A DNA stretch of 64,000 bases from Salvia splendens (Eukaryota > Streptophyta > Magnoliopsida > Lamiales > Lamiaceae), in contig NC_056035.1 in assembly GCF_004379255.2 (NCBI RefSeq), positions 31,573,208 through 31,637,207 of the forward strand. The letters run 5' to 3'. Shown here piece after piece: positions 11,556 through 22,311 of the stretch. A program made the translations under genes and the position numbers. The stretch's first letter is position 1, and each line of letters opens with the position of its first letter. The notes under the pieces are model-generated. The model saw only the letters and a program-made list of their open reading frames with translations. It made no database searches and was not told where the DNA came from.

Positions 11556-12118
11556 ACGAGAAGAGAAGATATCTTTCAGGAACTTTAGATTATGGAATTC
11601 AGATTAGAAAGTCTACTGGAGAGATTAGTGCTTTCTCTGACTCGGATTGGGCAGCAGACCTAGATGATAGAAGATCTACCACAGGAGTATGTGCTTATCA
11701 TGGAAGAAACCTTGTGTCATGGTGTGCGAAAAAGCAGACTGTTGTTGCTAGGTCAAGCACAGAAGTTGAGTATAGGAGCTTGGCTCAAGCAGCTGCAAAA
11801 GTGAGTTGGTTGTCTTCTATGCTTGGTGAGTTGAAGATCAAGAAGAAAGGGAGCTAAATGATCTGGGTGGACAACATGAGTGCAATTGCATTAGCTTCTA
11901 ATCCTATACTACATGCAAGAACTAAGCACATTGAGATAGACATGCATTTTGTTCGTGATAAGGTTCTGAGCAGGGAGATTGAGTTAAGGCATGTTCCAAC
12001 CGGGGATCAAATAGCAGACATATTCACTAAGCCATTGAGTCATCAACCCTTCGTGAAGCTGAGAGAAAGGTTAGAGATAATGTCTCTAGCCTCACTTAGA
12101 CGTCACCACGGTTCGTGA
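11552..12118 (+). pseudogene. Copia RNase H domain with a stop
   Basis: Plus-strand frame that reads YLSGTLDYGIQI, then SDSDWAADLDDRRSTTG, ARSSTEVEYRSLAQA, NMSAIALASNP, ARTKHIEIDMHFVRD and QIADIFTKPLS. These are the usual blocks of the RNase H region of a Copia polyprotein, including the catalytic Asp and Glu residues. A TAG stop at 11855-11857 interrupts it before 'MIWVDNMS'. Reverse transcriptase, which should precede it, is absent. The hAT element at 12097 enters just before the normal end. Confidence 0.88.
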
Positions 12119-13700
12119 ACCGCCGGTTCACGGTTCGGAACCGGCGGTTCCGGTTCAAGAATTGGTGGAACCTGAACCGGCTCGGCCCAGACCTCACGGT
12201 TCCGGTTCATGAACCGTGAACCGGTGGTTCACTTGAACCGGCTGAACCGTCGGTAGTTATCCGATTCCGGGCTGGTTCGGGCGGTTCGGCGGTTCATCCG
12301 ATTTTTTTTTTTTTTTTACATTGTAAATTGTAATTCAAGTTAAAAATGTAAAAAAACTTGCGTAAATAAAATTAGAATGAAGCGATGTACAAATGTAATT
12401 TTATTGATACAAATTACAACTTCAAAATTACAAATTACAACTTTAAAATTACAAATTACAAGTTAAAATTTACAAATTACAACATAAAAATTAGAAATTA
12501 CAACTTCAAAATTATAAATTACAAAAGACTTAAAGTCTTCATTACAATTTACAAAATTACATATTCGAAATAAAGGGGAGAAAAAAGAAATAAAGGAAAA
12601 GGACTTGAGCTCAACTTAAATTTAAACTTAAATATAAAATTTAAGTTGAAATATAAGTTGAGATGCCTACGTATCCTCAATGCTCAATTGCATTTTGGAA
12701 TCAAAGTCCACGTAGTTCTCTTACCTTGCTTACCTATTTGGCTTGATCGGAGGAATTGGCGCCTACTCTTCTTCGTCGGGGAAGTAGTCTTGGTCGGGTT
12801 GTACTACTTGATTGTCCCAATCCGATTCTTGGTCTCTAATTTCGGCGGAGCACCAATCATCAAGTAACATGGTGGCTTCCATGTTTTGCCCGGTGAGTCT
12901 ACTTCTTCTGTCGTCCAAGACGTTGCCTCCAACACTAAAGGCGGACTCGACGGCGACAGTGGAAGCCGGAACCGAAAAGATCTCCTTGGCCATTGATGCA
13001 AGGATGGGAAAATCTTTCTCGTGTGATCCCCACCAATCTAGGACGTCGATTTGTTGGGGAACTGGACCTCCTTCTTCCTCATTGAATGAAAAGTGTGAGT
13101 CAAAATATAAATCTAACTCACTTACCGAATGTGCCGTCCTTCCTCCGCTGCTGAAGCCGTATAGGTCCGCCAATTGGGATTGGGCGTCGGGGTCATCAAA
13201 TTGGAAGAAGCCAAAGTTATGTGTTTGACGGGGGGGTCTAGGTCGAATTTGGTGGGTAGTGTTGTACTTGGCTTCGTAATCGTGAAAGAGAGCCCGCAAG
13301 TCGAACTCGAAATTTCTTTGGAGGCTTGGGATGTGGGGGAGGTTTATTTGGAATGTTTGGGCAAGGTTTATTTTGAAAAATGCGGCGGGAAACCGGCGGT
13401 TTTGTCGCCGGAACCGCCGGTTTTATCGGTGGAACCGGCGGTTTCCGTCCACGGTTTTAGTCAAAACCGGCGGCCGCGGGAGTGGTTTCTGAAAAGGCTA
13501 GGGAGTAGGCCTGAAATTGTGTCGGAAACCGCCGAACTGCCGGTTACGGTTCGCCAAAATTTAGAACCTGAACCGGCCAGTCGGAACCGGTGGTTCCGGT
13601 GCCGGTTCGAACCGCCGACGACGGTTCCGGTTCCGGTTCGGAACCGCCGGTGACTGTTCCGGGCCGGTTCAGCCGGGCCGGTTCGGTTTGGTGATGTCTA
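12097..13700. mobile_element. hAT transposon, 1.6 kb, non-autonomous
   Basis: The ends TAGACGTCACCA and TGGTGATGTCTA are near-perfect inverted repeats, flanked by the 8-bp duplication GCCTCACT (12089-12096, 13701-13708). About 150 bp at the left and 330 bp at the right are dense in short subterminal repeats of the type CGGTTC/ACCGGCGG on both strands, a usual transposase-binding layout in hAT elements. The interior keeps only the C-terminal part of a transposase (minus strand). Two smaller relatives lie at 14431-14861 and 17387-17630. Confidence 0.92.
12763..13299 (-). pseudogene. hAT transposase C-terminal fragment
   Basis: A 178-residue frame whose middle matches the hAT dimerisation domain: SELDLYFDS, VLDWWGSHEKDFPILASMAK, VPASTVAVESAFSVGG and DDRRSRLTGQNMEA. 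Autonomous hAT transposases are 600-750 residues with a BED zinc finger and a DDE core; both are absent here. The open frame extends some way upstream of the ATG at 13299, so that ATG is probably not a real start. The acidic tail ending DEEE is typical. It may be a decoy dimerisation peptide or simply a remnant. Confidence 0.88.
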
Positions 13701-13723
13701 GCCTCACTCGGATTGAGGGGGTG

Positions 13724-14254
13724 TGTTAGAAGTGATGACAAAGTTCATCGAGCCACTGCATGCAAAGTTGATCAAGCTGCAGCATGCAGTGCTGAGGTTG
13801 TTGACCATGGTGATCAGTGTATGGGAGCAAAGTGTAATGCACGTGATAAACAAGCCACCAACTCCACACGAGCCAATGTGATAGATAAGACAAAAGAGAG
13901 GACAAAGGCTGGTGCACGAGAAGAGCCAATCAAGGAGCTCACACGAGCTGCAGCTGTGAGTGAGCAAAAGGTGCCAGCTAAGGTGGAGGACCACTATTGT
14001 ACTTGGAGAAACGTGTTGCTCAATGGAATGAAGAAGAGAGAGACCTTGCAGAGTTTGTTTTGATTAAGAATATAAAGCATGTTTTAGTTTAGCATAAAAA
14101 GTAGATTAGTGCAATGTTCTAGATCATTCGAATGAAGAATATATGTATTGTATCTAGTTACATTTTGAAGCAATGAAAAATGCAGCATTGAGAGCTCTCT
14201 CCAAACATATCACTAGCATGCTTTTCTCTTTATAGCTTCCGCAGCTTCTTTTCA
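13724..14254 (+). repeat. Copia 3' LTR, 531 bp, complete
   Basis: Runs from TGTTAGAAGTGATG to CAGCTTCTTTTCA and is followed by the ATTTG duplication. A purine-rich GATTGAGGGGGTG lies directly upstream as polypurine tract. It is the reference copy for the inverted LTR at 10902-11420 and the stub at 5193. Confidence 0.92.
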
Positions 14255-14430
14255 ATTTGGACATAGTATGATAGTCAAATTTGAATTGAATTGACATTCT
14301 AATTAGTCGAAATTGATCAAGAAATATTTAATAGTACTCCATATCTACTCCACCCACCACTAAGTAAGGAATCGATGGAACCTATTATTTCTTGCTATTG
14401 CAGTTTGCAGAGAAACATACTGCATCCAAT

Positions 14431-14861
14431 TAGAGAGGACCACGATTCATGAACCGACGGTTACGGTTAAGAACCGCCGATTCCGATTTTGGAAATTGTC
14501 GAACCGAAACCGAACCGCGAGGGTGTTTCACTGTTCCGGTTCCGAAACCGACGGTTACGGTTTCAGTTCGGAACCGTTGGTTTTCCGGTGATTTTTTTAC
14601 AATTTTTCACGGTTCCGAACCGCCGGTTTCCGGCTAGATTTCATGGTTTTCCGACGGTTTTTCACGGTTCCGGTTTGAAACCGTCCTGAACAGACGGTTC
14701 CAGCACGGTTTCAGTTCGTAAAATTTGGAACCGGAACCGGCCCGCGGTTTAAAATATGGCGGTTCTGGTTCAAGAAAAAAGTCACGGTTCCGATTCGGAA
14801 CCGAAACCGGCAGTACAGTTCCGCGGTTATCCGCCGGAACCGAAAACCTTGGGCATCTCTG
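14431..14861. mobile_element. hAT MITE, 431 bp
   Basis: Flanked by the 8-bp duplication CATCCAAT (14423-14430, 14862-14869). The ends are TAGAGAGGACCACG and, reversed, CAGAGATGCCCAAGG. The interior is filled with CGGTTC/GAACCG-type repeats like the subterminal regions of the hAT at 12097-13700, so it belongs to the same family. No transposase is present. Confidence 0.88.
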
Positions 14862-14869
14862 CATCCAAT

Positions 14870-15848
14870 AAACACATTGGTTAATGACTGCAAATTACTA
14901 TCGCTATAGAAACTATATTTGTATTATATTCTGTTTGTTTCCCAATATATAAGCTGTACTCTACTCATACTCATACTCATACTATCAGTTTTCAAGAATT
15001 TAATGTGCCTGGAGTCCTAGCCTTCTTAACTTAGGTATGTTGTTCTCAAGCAATAAAAGTACTTGGGGGTACTTATCAAAAATAAAATCGTAAATATATT
15101 GAATTTTTATTTTACTATGACAACGTATTCACGCTCAATATTCATTAACAATTATAATAGGTGTGGAAGCACACATTTTATGTACTAGTACTAAACATCT
15201 AATAATGTTGCACACGCATCATCATGAATTACAATATAATTAAACAAATAAAAATATAGATATAAATCACACACACGTATATAGATTATAGAGAGAGACA
15301 CACCACACGAATGTATATTTATTTATTTGTGTACATAAATGGGTTTGTTGAGAGGAAATAAATGCAGAAGAAGGAGAGGAGAAAAGGGACCATTGTGACG
15401 CAGTGAAGATAACTGTTATGGAAGATCATTGAGATGGTCACGAGGAAGACATTTGCGTATCTGTTTTGCGTAACTGAATCAACAACTTTTTCTTGTTTGA
15501 CTCTTCCATCTTATAGTACTATATTTTTTTGTTATGTAATAATAGCAATAATTCTCTTTAAATCTTTTGGAACATTTCCCTCCTCTTCCATTCACTGCCA
15601 TTCATTTTTCCACACTTTCAAATTTCAATATAGATCTTGTGCAATTTAATGCTTCAAATGGTATACTTATATGTATAAACACTTTAACCCTGTGTTTATT
15701 TTGAATCATAGAATTCATGTATTTATAAATATGGAGAGTGATCAATTGCTAATTTAATTTTTAATTGCTAACTACAACTAATTTAAAATCATAAGATTTA
15801 TAGAGATTTAGTGGTCTATAAATTTTCATGTGTAATTTCGTTTTATTA
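14870..15848. other. Intergenic, AT-rich, no gene seen
   Basis: Only short open frames are present and none resembles a protein family. Contains short simple repeats (for example ACTCATACTCATACTCATACT near 14960) and a CACACA/GAGAGA-rich patch near 15280-15300. Confidence 0.6.
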
Positions 15849-16069
15849 CTCCCTCCGTCCCTGAAGAGTATGCACTATTTCCTTTTTCTTCCGTCCCAAA
15901 GAATATGAACATTCAAATTTTGTAAACTCTCTTCTTTTAAATGAGGTGAGACTCATTCTCCACTAACAATACTTATAAAACTTTCTCTATATATCTATCT
16001 CTTACTTTACCAATAATGCATTAAAACTCGTGTCGAACCCAAAGTTCATACTCTTTGGGATGGAGGGAG
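15849..16069. mobile_element. Stowaway-type MITE
   Basis: Ends are CTCCCTCCGTCCCTGAAGAGTATG and, reversed, a similar CTCCCTCCATCCC sequence, bounded by TA on each side (TA 15847-15848 and 16070-16071). TA duplication and CTCCCTCCGTCCC termini are typical of Tc1/mariner-derived Stowaway MITEs. Non-coding. Confidence 0.85.
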
Positions 16070-16226
16070 TATTATTTAAATTTTAAAAGATAAGAAAACT
16101 ATCAAAATTATGGTTTTGGATCAAAATGTCAATATAGTATATTAAACATATCGATACGATTAATTGAATATGTCAACACAATTTAGCATTGACATTGTAT
16201 ATGTATTATATTGACATATTAATGAT

Positions 16227-16517
16227 AGGGATGTGATCAGATCAATAGGTGAAATTCTGTAAAAAAAAATTAAAACAAATCTCAGTCATTGGATCTTGTG
16301 ATGTAACCGTTAGATTAATGTCACGTGTCATCTAATAATGTAACGCGTTTTAGTGTAATAATGTAGAATCTGTAGTCTAATAATGTAACACTTTTAATGT
16401 AATAATGTAGCTCGGATATTATTATCACAACCATCCAATCTAACGATCAAAGGGCTGAGATTTGCTTTTATTTTATTTTTTTTACAGAATTTCACTTATT
16501 GACCATAGTGCGCCCCT
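16227..16517. mobile_element. Inverted-repeat MITE with about 60-bp TIRs
   Basis: The left arm (AGGGATGTGATC... GGTGAAATTCTGTAAAA) matches the right arm in reverse (AGGGGCGCAC... AGTGAAATTCTGTAAAA) over roughly 60 bp. The flanks ATTAATGAT and ATTATGAT suggest an 8-9-bp target duplication, so hAT or Mutator ancestry is possible. Related wording ('AATAATGTAGCTCGG') recurs in a diverged form near 31470-31600. Confidence 0.7.
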
Positions 16518-17386
16518 ATTATGATAACTATATTGACATTGAGCTGCTTCTTTAAAAATACAAAAGTTTAAGAATTTTTTTCAAATTTTGACATTGGAAC
16601 ATATGCAAGTGAGATCTCGTTAGAATCCTTATAAAATTATCTTTAATTTGATATAAGATGTATAAAAAATAATTTAAATTGAGATAGTTATAGTCATTTA
16701 AAATTTATAGATATTTTTTAAAAGTTAATTATAACTAATTTTTGGTTAATTGATATTAATATCCTAATTGATATTTTATGTACTATATTGTATTGATATT
16801 CATGAATGAATGGATGGTCCAATGTCTATCATTTAGTTGTAGTTAGCAACTTAGGAATTGAGTTAGCAATATAAGACACCCCTTATAAGCATAATTCAAT
16901 TTAAGTCATTATTTAATTTTATGGTTTGATTTAATTTTGAACATGGTTGAATCTCTTTTACCTCTCAAATACTCAATCTCATATTTTATTTATTTATTTG
17001 ATTACTCACGGTAAATGTTTGTGCATACTAAATTGTGCACCGATCAAGTCTTGATAATATCATCAAAAGATGTTCGAAATCAGATTTTATTGCTCAGAAA
17101 ATTGGTCAGTTGGAATTTATTCCACGAACGATAAATAATACTATAATAATGAATTAGATCATTCTTAGGAAAAAAATGTTAATTAATTCAGTCAATAGCA
17201 GACTTTAGTTAATTGGTGGATATTTATATCTTAAGTATGAAAAATAAAATATTAAAGAGAAAGCCCATAATATTCGTGTTTCAGATTTGCATAGACAACC
17301 AATATTATTTTCTATAGTTGGTGATAATAATATTGAATTTGGGGGTACATCTTTACCACTTGTTTTCACATGGATACGCCTAGAAG
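16518..17386. other. Intergenic, AT-rich, no gene seen
   Basis: No family-like open frame, RNA gene or clear element end was found. Many TTGACAT/TGTCAAT-like words occur on either side of the MITE at 16227-16517. Confidence 0.55.
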
Positions 17387-17630
17387 TGCCCAAGGTTTAC
17401 GGTTCTGGCGGTTAACCGCGAAACCATAACCGGCGGCTATGGTTCCGAACCGGAACCGTGAAAATTTACCCGAACCAAAACCCTCGATTTTTGAACCGTG
17501 ATTCGGTTCATGTTCAAAAATTCTCAAATCGAAACAGTGTTGAACCGCGAAAAACCATCGAAAACCAGCGATTCGGAACCGTAAAAAACCGCTGGTTTGG
17601 AACCGAAACCGCAACCGCTTAAAACTCACA
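17387..17630. mobile_element. hAT remnant, one end only
   Basis: Starts CCTAGAAGTGCCCAAGG, the TIR type seen in reverse at the end of the hAT MITE at 14861. It is followed by GGTTCCGAACCGG-type repeats up to about 17625. I see no matching right terminus or 8-bp duplication, so the right end is probably deleted. Confidence 0.65.
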
Positions 17631-18323
17631 ATTCTATCAATATCTTGTCCTTTCAATTGCACTATTCATCAGTCATATAATTTGTAATTATGTATATTTA
17701 TGTATCCTAATAAAATTTATATGAAAATACCAAAAAAAAAATTATTAATGTTAAACTTACATATGTAACAAAAACTACAACATCATTAATAATGTCTCAA
17801 TTTGCCTCAGAGACCTTGCAAACCGAATCACTTTTTAAAATATCAACAATCTATAAATGAACTCACTCCAAAATACTAATGATTTATTTTGCTATTTACT
17901 TGAGGTAGTTAAAAATCATTCAGGATAAAATTGCAAAAAAAATGTAATATTGTCAAAGAAGCATAGCTTGCTATAATTTTCAATGTATATACCTCACACC
18001 TCTACACAAGTAAAATACACTAACGAACTAAAATGAAGATGCATCACATGTCCATTCGTGTCATGTGTATATTTATTAGAACTTGACACATAATTGAGCC
18101 ATGCCAAAGTGGCTGAAAACTCTAAATTAACATATTGAGGACGACAAAGCTCAGATTAATGGGTAAGACGTTTCTCCTTCAAAGAACATGTCCAGGAGGT
18201 GTGTATGAATTGTAACTAACTAAAAATACATATCATAAATTGATGTAAAATTTATGAAACATGACAGAAGCATTCAGAGTGGTAGAAACAATACAAGGTG
18301 AAGGGATCGTGTGGGAGAAAGGT
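17631..18323. other. Intergenic and 3' flank of the PLAC8 gene
   Basis: AT-rich DNA with no gene. The 3' UTR and polyadenylation site of the minus-strand PLAC8 gene should lie in about 18100-18323, but I cannot place the site. Confidence 0.5.
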
Positions 18324-19766
18324 CTATTTTGGTGAAGCTGGTCCCATATTCTGTACAGGAGGAGCGGCCAATTCCACCATATTCCGGCTACTGGAATTTA
18401 GGTCTTGAGATCTTTCGCGGATTTCTCTGTATTCTTGACAAATGGCACATAAATGACAGAAGAAATGTGTGACAAAGTCTCCACATGGTGCTTCCTGCAT
18501 CCCAAACACAAGATGCTGAGATTTATTTGCTGGACTTATTTTATCGAAAGCTTTCATGCACATGGTATGATGCTGTAAACAGAACCGAAGAAGTACATCA
18601 AATTTACGAGTGCAAAACTAGAACCCATAATGTCAAGGGACATAACACCCTAATTGGTCGAAACCAACTGATTCTGAAACAAATTGATTATTATTGGTCG
18701 TGATGCAACGGAATACTATGTCCGTGCAACATAGTCAATGAAGGGCATTTAGAACTAATGGAGGAGAAACATAACCAAGAAGCTTAAAGAAAACGTATCC
18801 CTTGAAACAATATCTTTGATCAACATCAATGGTCAAGCCTTGTGGTCTACAGTGAGTGAACACGAACACCAAACGTGCATTGAATAGACAAGAAATGAAG
18901 ATATACCTCCAAATTGTAGTTTTCCCTTAAAGTCCTCCGATAGCCACATGCATAACAGGCAGCAAGGCATCCAGGGGCGCCCAACATAGCACCTTCCGTC
19001 ATCACACAGCATAGAGTATTCACAAGAGCCCATAATACAAAATGCATCATACAAGATCCTATTAGAGTTCCAGAACCCAAAGACTCTGCGTTTCTCCCAA
19101 AAAGATAGCACGGGCAAATAAGCCCAACACAACCTGTCACGTAAATAATATCAACCCAGCAATTACTTGACTAATATATACTTCAGACAACATATTTTCA
19201 GTGAACCACTTAGAATGAATGCATCATAGACCAATCGAATCATATGCAAGCCTTTTTTCTTTCATAAACAGAAACCTTAGACAGACCAGTCCCCGCAGAC
19301 TAATCACGAGCAACTTACATCACGCAAGGAAATCACGATGTCTTTAATGAGCGAGCACATTGAGTTAGCTAAATGCACTGCAATGCTCAATATCCGGTCT
19401 ATAGATTGAGATCAGTAAATAACTCATAAAAACACATTTTCCACACAATTGCCAATAACTGATCATTTAACCGCATGCATATCACACAAATTAGCAAGGC
19501 ATGATCCAACACTCCAGCACTATCAAAAAGCACCTTTCATTCACTTTTTTGCTTCTGATAAATCAAGATCACAGGGCATAAAGTAGCATACAGCTCTGCA
19601 TATCATCGAAACAAGCACAGATTCCCGAAGACCACTGCCCTGGAACACTACTGTTGTGTTGTGATCTGGGATCAACATCGGCGGGTGTTGGTACTACATC
19701 TGCTTCTGCATCTGACTGCCCGAGGGGGATGTAACGTGGTGGAACATATGTGTTCTGGCCCACCAT
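18324..19766 (-). CDS. PLAC8-family cysteine-rich membrane protein
   Basis: Three coding exons give 190 residues: 19766-19592, 19133-18907 and 18494-18324, with GT-AG introns of 458 and 412 bp and phases that join cleanly. The protein has a short N-terminus starting MVGQNTYVPPRYIP, then the PLAC8 core: WSSGICACFDDMQSC, CPCYLFGRNAE, a hydrophobic stretch (MMHFVLWALVNTLCC), CLAACYACGYRR, and CHLCAICQEYREIRER. PLAC8 proteins (cell-number regulators, PCR-type metal-tolerance proteins) are small membrane proteins; this one is closest to the uncharacterised plant subgroup with the 'GDFVTHFFCHLCAICQEYREIRER' type ending. The exact function is unknown. Introns in the 5' leader are likely; the leader exon is split by the Gypsy element at 20424-27791. 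The coding exons themselves look intact. Confidence 0.92.
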
Positions 19767-20423
19767 ATTACTTGAAGACCAAAGAATTCACAGCTCAGTC
19801 CCGTTCACAACCTTGATCAGCAATCTGCACCAAGCATTTAGAAGAGAGTCAAATAAAACTGATATCATGTCAAAGTTCCATGTAGAATTGCATTCTGTTA
19901 TTTTCTCATCTTAACCACAAAATTGCGTTTATCTCACTACTGGCTACTGAACTTTTTTGTTAAACAGACATCTTCTGCTATGCTATTTATACATACCGTT
20001 TCTTGCAAAACTTATAAGATCACCAAAAGTGCACAGCATTGATCACCAAGAGTGCACAGCATTAACACCATTTCACCCCCTATTATGAACACAGCACACA
20101 AATTTAGGCAACCGTTCACAAACAAAGCAAGTGACCTATTGTCAACCCCAAAGTCAAAATAATTCTCAGAAAACTTCATAAATTTAATTATACCTAAAAT
20201 CCTTTAACCCTAAAAGTTCCAAGTAAGATTGAACATTGAGATATTATCATTATGCCCCAATGGAAATGGCAACGCAAAACTTTTTTTGTTTTTTTCTTGA
20301 GGGGAATTAAACCCAAATTAAATCCCTTGGCCAAAAAATTGAACAATAGTCAAAATCTGATAAAATTGTACCTCGGTCAGATTTTTACAACGAATTCTAA
20401 AGGAGCATCATCGGTAAAGAACC
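19767..20423 (-). other. PLAC8 5' leader: UTR exon, intron and split exon
   Basis: Upstream of the ATG, a UTR exon runs 19767-19824, preceded by an acceptor (TTGGTGCAG). A matching donor (GAG|GTACAA) lies at 20371, giving a 547-bp leader intron. The exon before it, 20372-20423, ends at the Gypsy insertion and continues on the far side at 27797-27852. These splice sites are inferred from consensus only. Confidence 0.55.
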
Positions 20424-21151
20424 TGATGGGGTACGGACTAAACAAGCCCAACAGCAGTGACGGCCCATCAGCCAAACAAGACGGACTAAACAAGCCCAAC
20501 AGCAGTGACGGCCCATCAGCCCAAGGAAGAGTATGAGTTCGGCATTACCAAAGAGTTCGGCCTCAGCCTACAGCTCGGTAAAAGCCAACCAACCATCACG
20601 CTCTCAGGTCGGCATCAAGCTCTACTCTCAGATCGGCAACCAAAGCAGTTCGGTCTCAGTAAGAGTTCGGCCTCTCTCAGGTCGGCATCAAGCTCTACTC
20701 TCAGATCGGCAACCAAAGCAGTTCGGTCTCAGTATTCGACCGAACAAGGAGTTAGTGGACCCATACAGGATTTCCACAACTTCCAACACACCCACTACCA
20801 CGTGGTGTCAACTCAGGCCACGATCGTAGGCCATGACCTACGCTACATGCAGGACCTCCATGACCTCCACGACATCCACAACCATCATTAGTGGTGATGC
20901 AAGCCACGATCTTAGTTCAATGTATAAATAGAACTTAGATCTGGTAGAAAAAGGTTAAGCTCTCTAGAGATAAAATACCATATAGCAAGTCTGTATTGTA
21001 AGCTGTAGAAAACAGATCAAGCAATACAACTCTGCCCTCTTTTCTTCCCGTGGACGTAGATTTACCTCAGTAAATCGAACCACGTAAATTCTCTGTGTCG
21101 TAATCTGCATTTTCCTGCATTCATCACTATCAAAAATTCGCCGAATCATCA
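20424..21151 (+). repeat. Gypsy 5' LTR, 728 bp
   Basis: Contains a 48-bp direct repeat near its start (ACGGACTAAACAAG at 20433 and 20481) and a TATA box TATAAATA at 20923-20930. Compared with the 3' LTR (758 bp) it lacks about 30 bp of a CCTCAGCCTACAGCTCGG repeat unit and differs by scattered bases. Confidence 0.93.
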
Positions 21152-21152
21152 C

Positions 21153-21170
21153 TGGCGCCGTCTGTGGGAA
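21153..21170 (+). other. Gypsy primer-binding site
   Basis: TGGCGCCGTCTGTGGGAA begins two bases after the LTR. It is complementary to a tRNA 3' end finishing in GGCGCCA. The same 18 bases form the primer-binding site of the Copia element at 54334-54351. I cannot assign the tRNA with certainty. Confidence 0.85.
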
Positions 21171-21226
21171 CAGAGAACCAAATTTGTGATAAAGCGAATT
21201 TTTGATCCATTTTTTCTACCCAAAAA

Positions 21227-22279
21227 ATGCATACCAGATCGCTGAGTACCCGTATTCCTGCCCGTGAGAACCAGGAGGAAGCCCATCCATCCCATAGGTC
21301 TGGAAAACAGCCTAGGGATAAATCCACCACCAGTTCTCATGGCGAAGGAACAAGCCGCTCCAAAAATCGTCCCACTGAGTCTTCCCAGCAGCCTGATTTG
21401 AATGAGGCTGTCAAGCTGTTCTTGGCTGAGAAGCAGGATGAGTTCTTAGCCTTCCTGCAAAAGAGCCAAGAGCCGAAGACGAAAACGGTGGATTCTCCTT
21501 CCTCATCCAGACATGAAAGTCACTACCGCAGTAGTGCCGTGTCTTCCAGGAAGAAGAATCCTCAACCCCGACACATTCCTGTTCCTCCTCGGTACCGGAA
21601 TCACAGGAGATCTCCATCTCCTCCATACCGAAGAGATGTCAGGTTCGCCATGTACGGAGCATTGAAGACTCCGTTCTCGGACGATATCACCCGAACTCCC
21701 CTTCCACAGAACTACCGAACTCCGTCGATAACCTATGACGGACTCGTGGATCCTCATGACTTCCTGGGACGCTATCAGTATAATATGGCGAACCAAGGTC
21801 TCAATGAGGTCCATATGTGCAAGCTGTTCCCCGAGCTGCTCATCGGGAACGCCAGAAGGTGGTTCGACAGCCTTCCTCAAGGCAGCATTAGATCCTACCG
21901 AGATCTGATGGAGGCTTTCCACAGGAGGTTCTTTCAGAAAGCGGAAGCCCGGAATACTTCGGCTCAGCTGCTTTCTATACGTCAAGGTCGCGACGAAAAG
22001 ATCAGCGACTTCCTGACGAGATTCCATAAGGAATGCCTACAAGTAGATAATCTCAATGATCTACTTGTCATTTCGGCATTCCAAAATGGAATCCTGCCCG
22101 GAGCTCTCTACAGAAAGCTCGTGGAATGCAGTCCGCAAACAGCTCAAGAGATGTGGGACATTGCGGACCAGTTCTCCCGAGCCGATGAGGCAGACCGTCG
22201 AAAACGGTCTTTAGACAGCTCATCTAGAGGAGACAAAAAGAAGCCCGATCATAGCGATCAGAGGCTTCCTCAAGCATAG
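21227..22279 (+). CDS. Gypsy gag protein
   Basis: A 350-residue open frame from the first ATG after the primer-binding site. The N-terminal 130 residues are basic and serine-rich and low in complexity. The C-terminal half has the retrotransposon gag fold signature: MYGALKTPFSDDI, DPHDFLGRYQYNMA, LFPELLIGNARRWFDSLPQG, SYRDLMEAFHRRFF and LSIRQGRDEKISDFLTRFH. It would form the virus-like particle. No CCHC knuckle follows. A TAG ends the frame at 22279, and soon after the sequence jumps to the integrase tail, marking an internal deletion of most of pol. Confidence 0.92.
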   Translation: MHTRSLSTRIPARENQEEAHPSHRSGKQPRDKSTTSSHGEGTSRSKNRPTESSQQPDLNEAVKLFLAEKQDEFLAFLQKSQEPKTKTVDSPSSSRHESHYRSSAVSSRKKNPQPRHIPVPPRYRNHRRSPSPPYRRDVRFAMYGALKTPFSDDITRTPLPQNYRTPSITYDGLVDPHDFLGRYQYNMANQGLNEVHMCKLFPELLIGNARRWFDSLPQGSIRSYRDLMEAFHRRFFQKAEARNTSAQLLSIRQGRDEKISDFLTRFHKECLQVDNLNDLLVISAFQNGILPGALYRKLVECSPQTAQEMWDIADQFSRADEADRRKRSLDSSSRGDKKKPDHSDQRLPQA

Positions 22280-22311
22280 CAATCACAGCAGCCGGAGTCA
22301 GAGGCAGACGA

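Larger units (their letters stand above)
5193..14254 (+). mobile_element. Rearranged Copia LTR retrotransposon (nested)
   Basis: The outer ends are TGTTAGAAGTGA at 5193 and CTTCTTTTCA at 14254, flanked by the 5-bp duplication ATTTG (5188-5192 and 14255-14259). The right end is a complete 531-bp LTR. The left end keeps only about 20 bp of LTR. Inside, integrase, protease, gag, primer-binding site and an almost complete LTR run on the minus strand (5216-11420). A plus-strand LTR piece and a plus-strand RNase H then follow. Reverse transcriptase is missing. A 3.5-kb solo LTR (5714-9200) and a hAT element (12097-13700) were inserted later. The ATTTG match suggests that one cDNA, possibly already rearranged, was integrated here. 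Confidence 0.78.
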
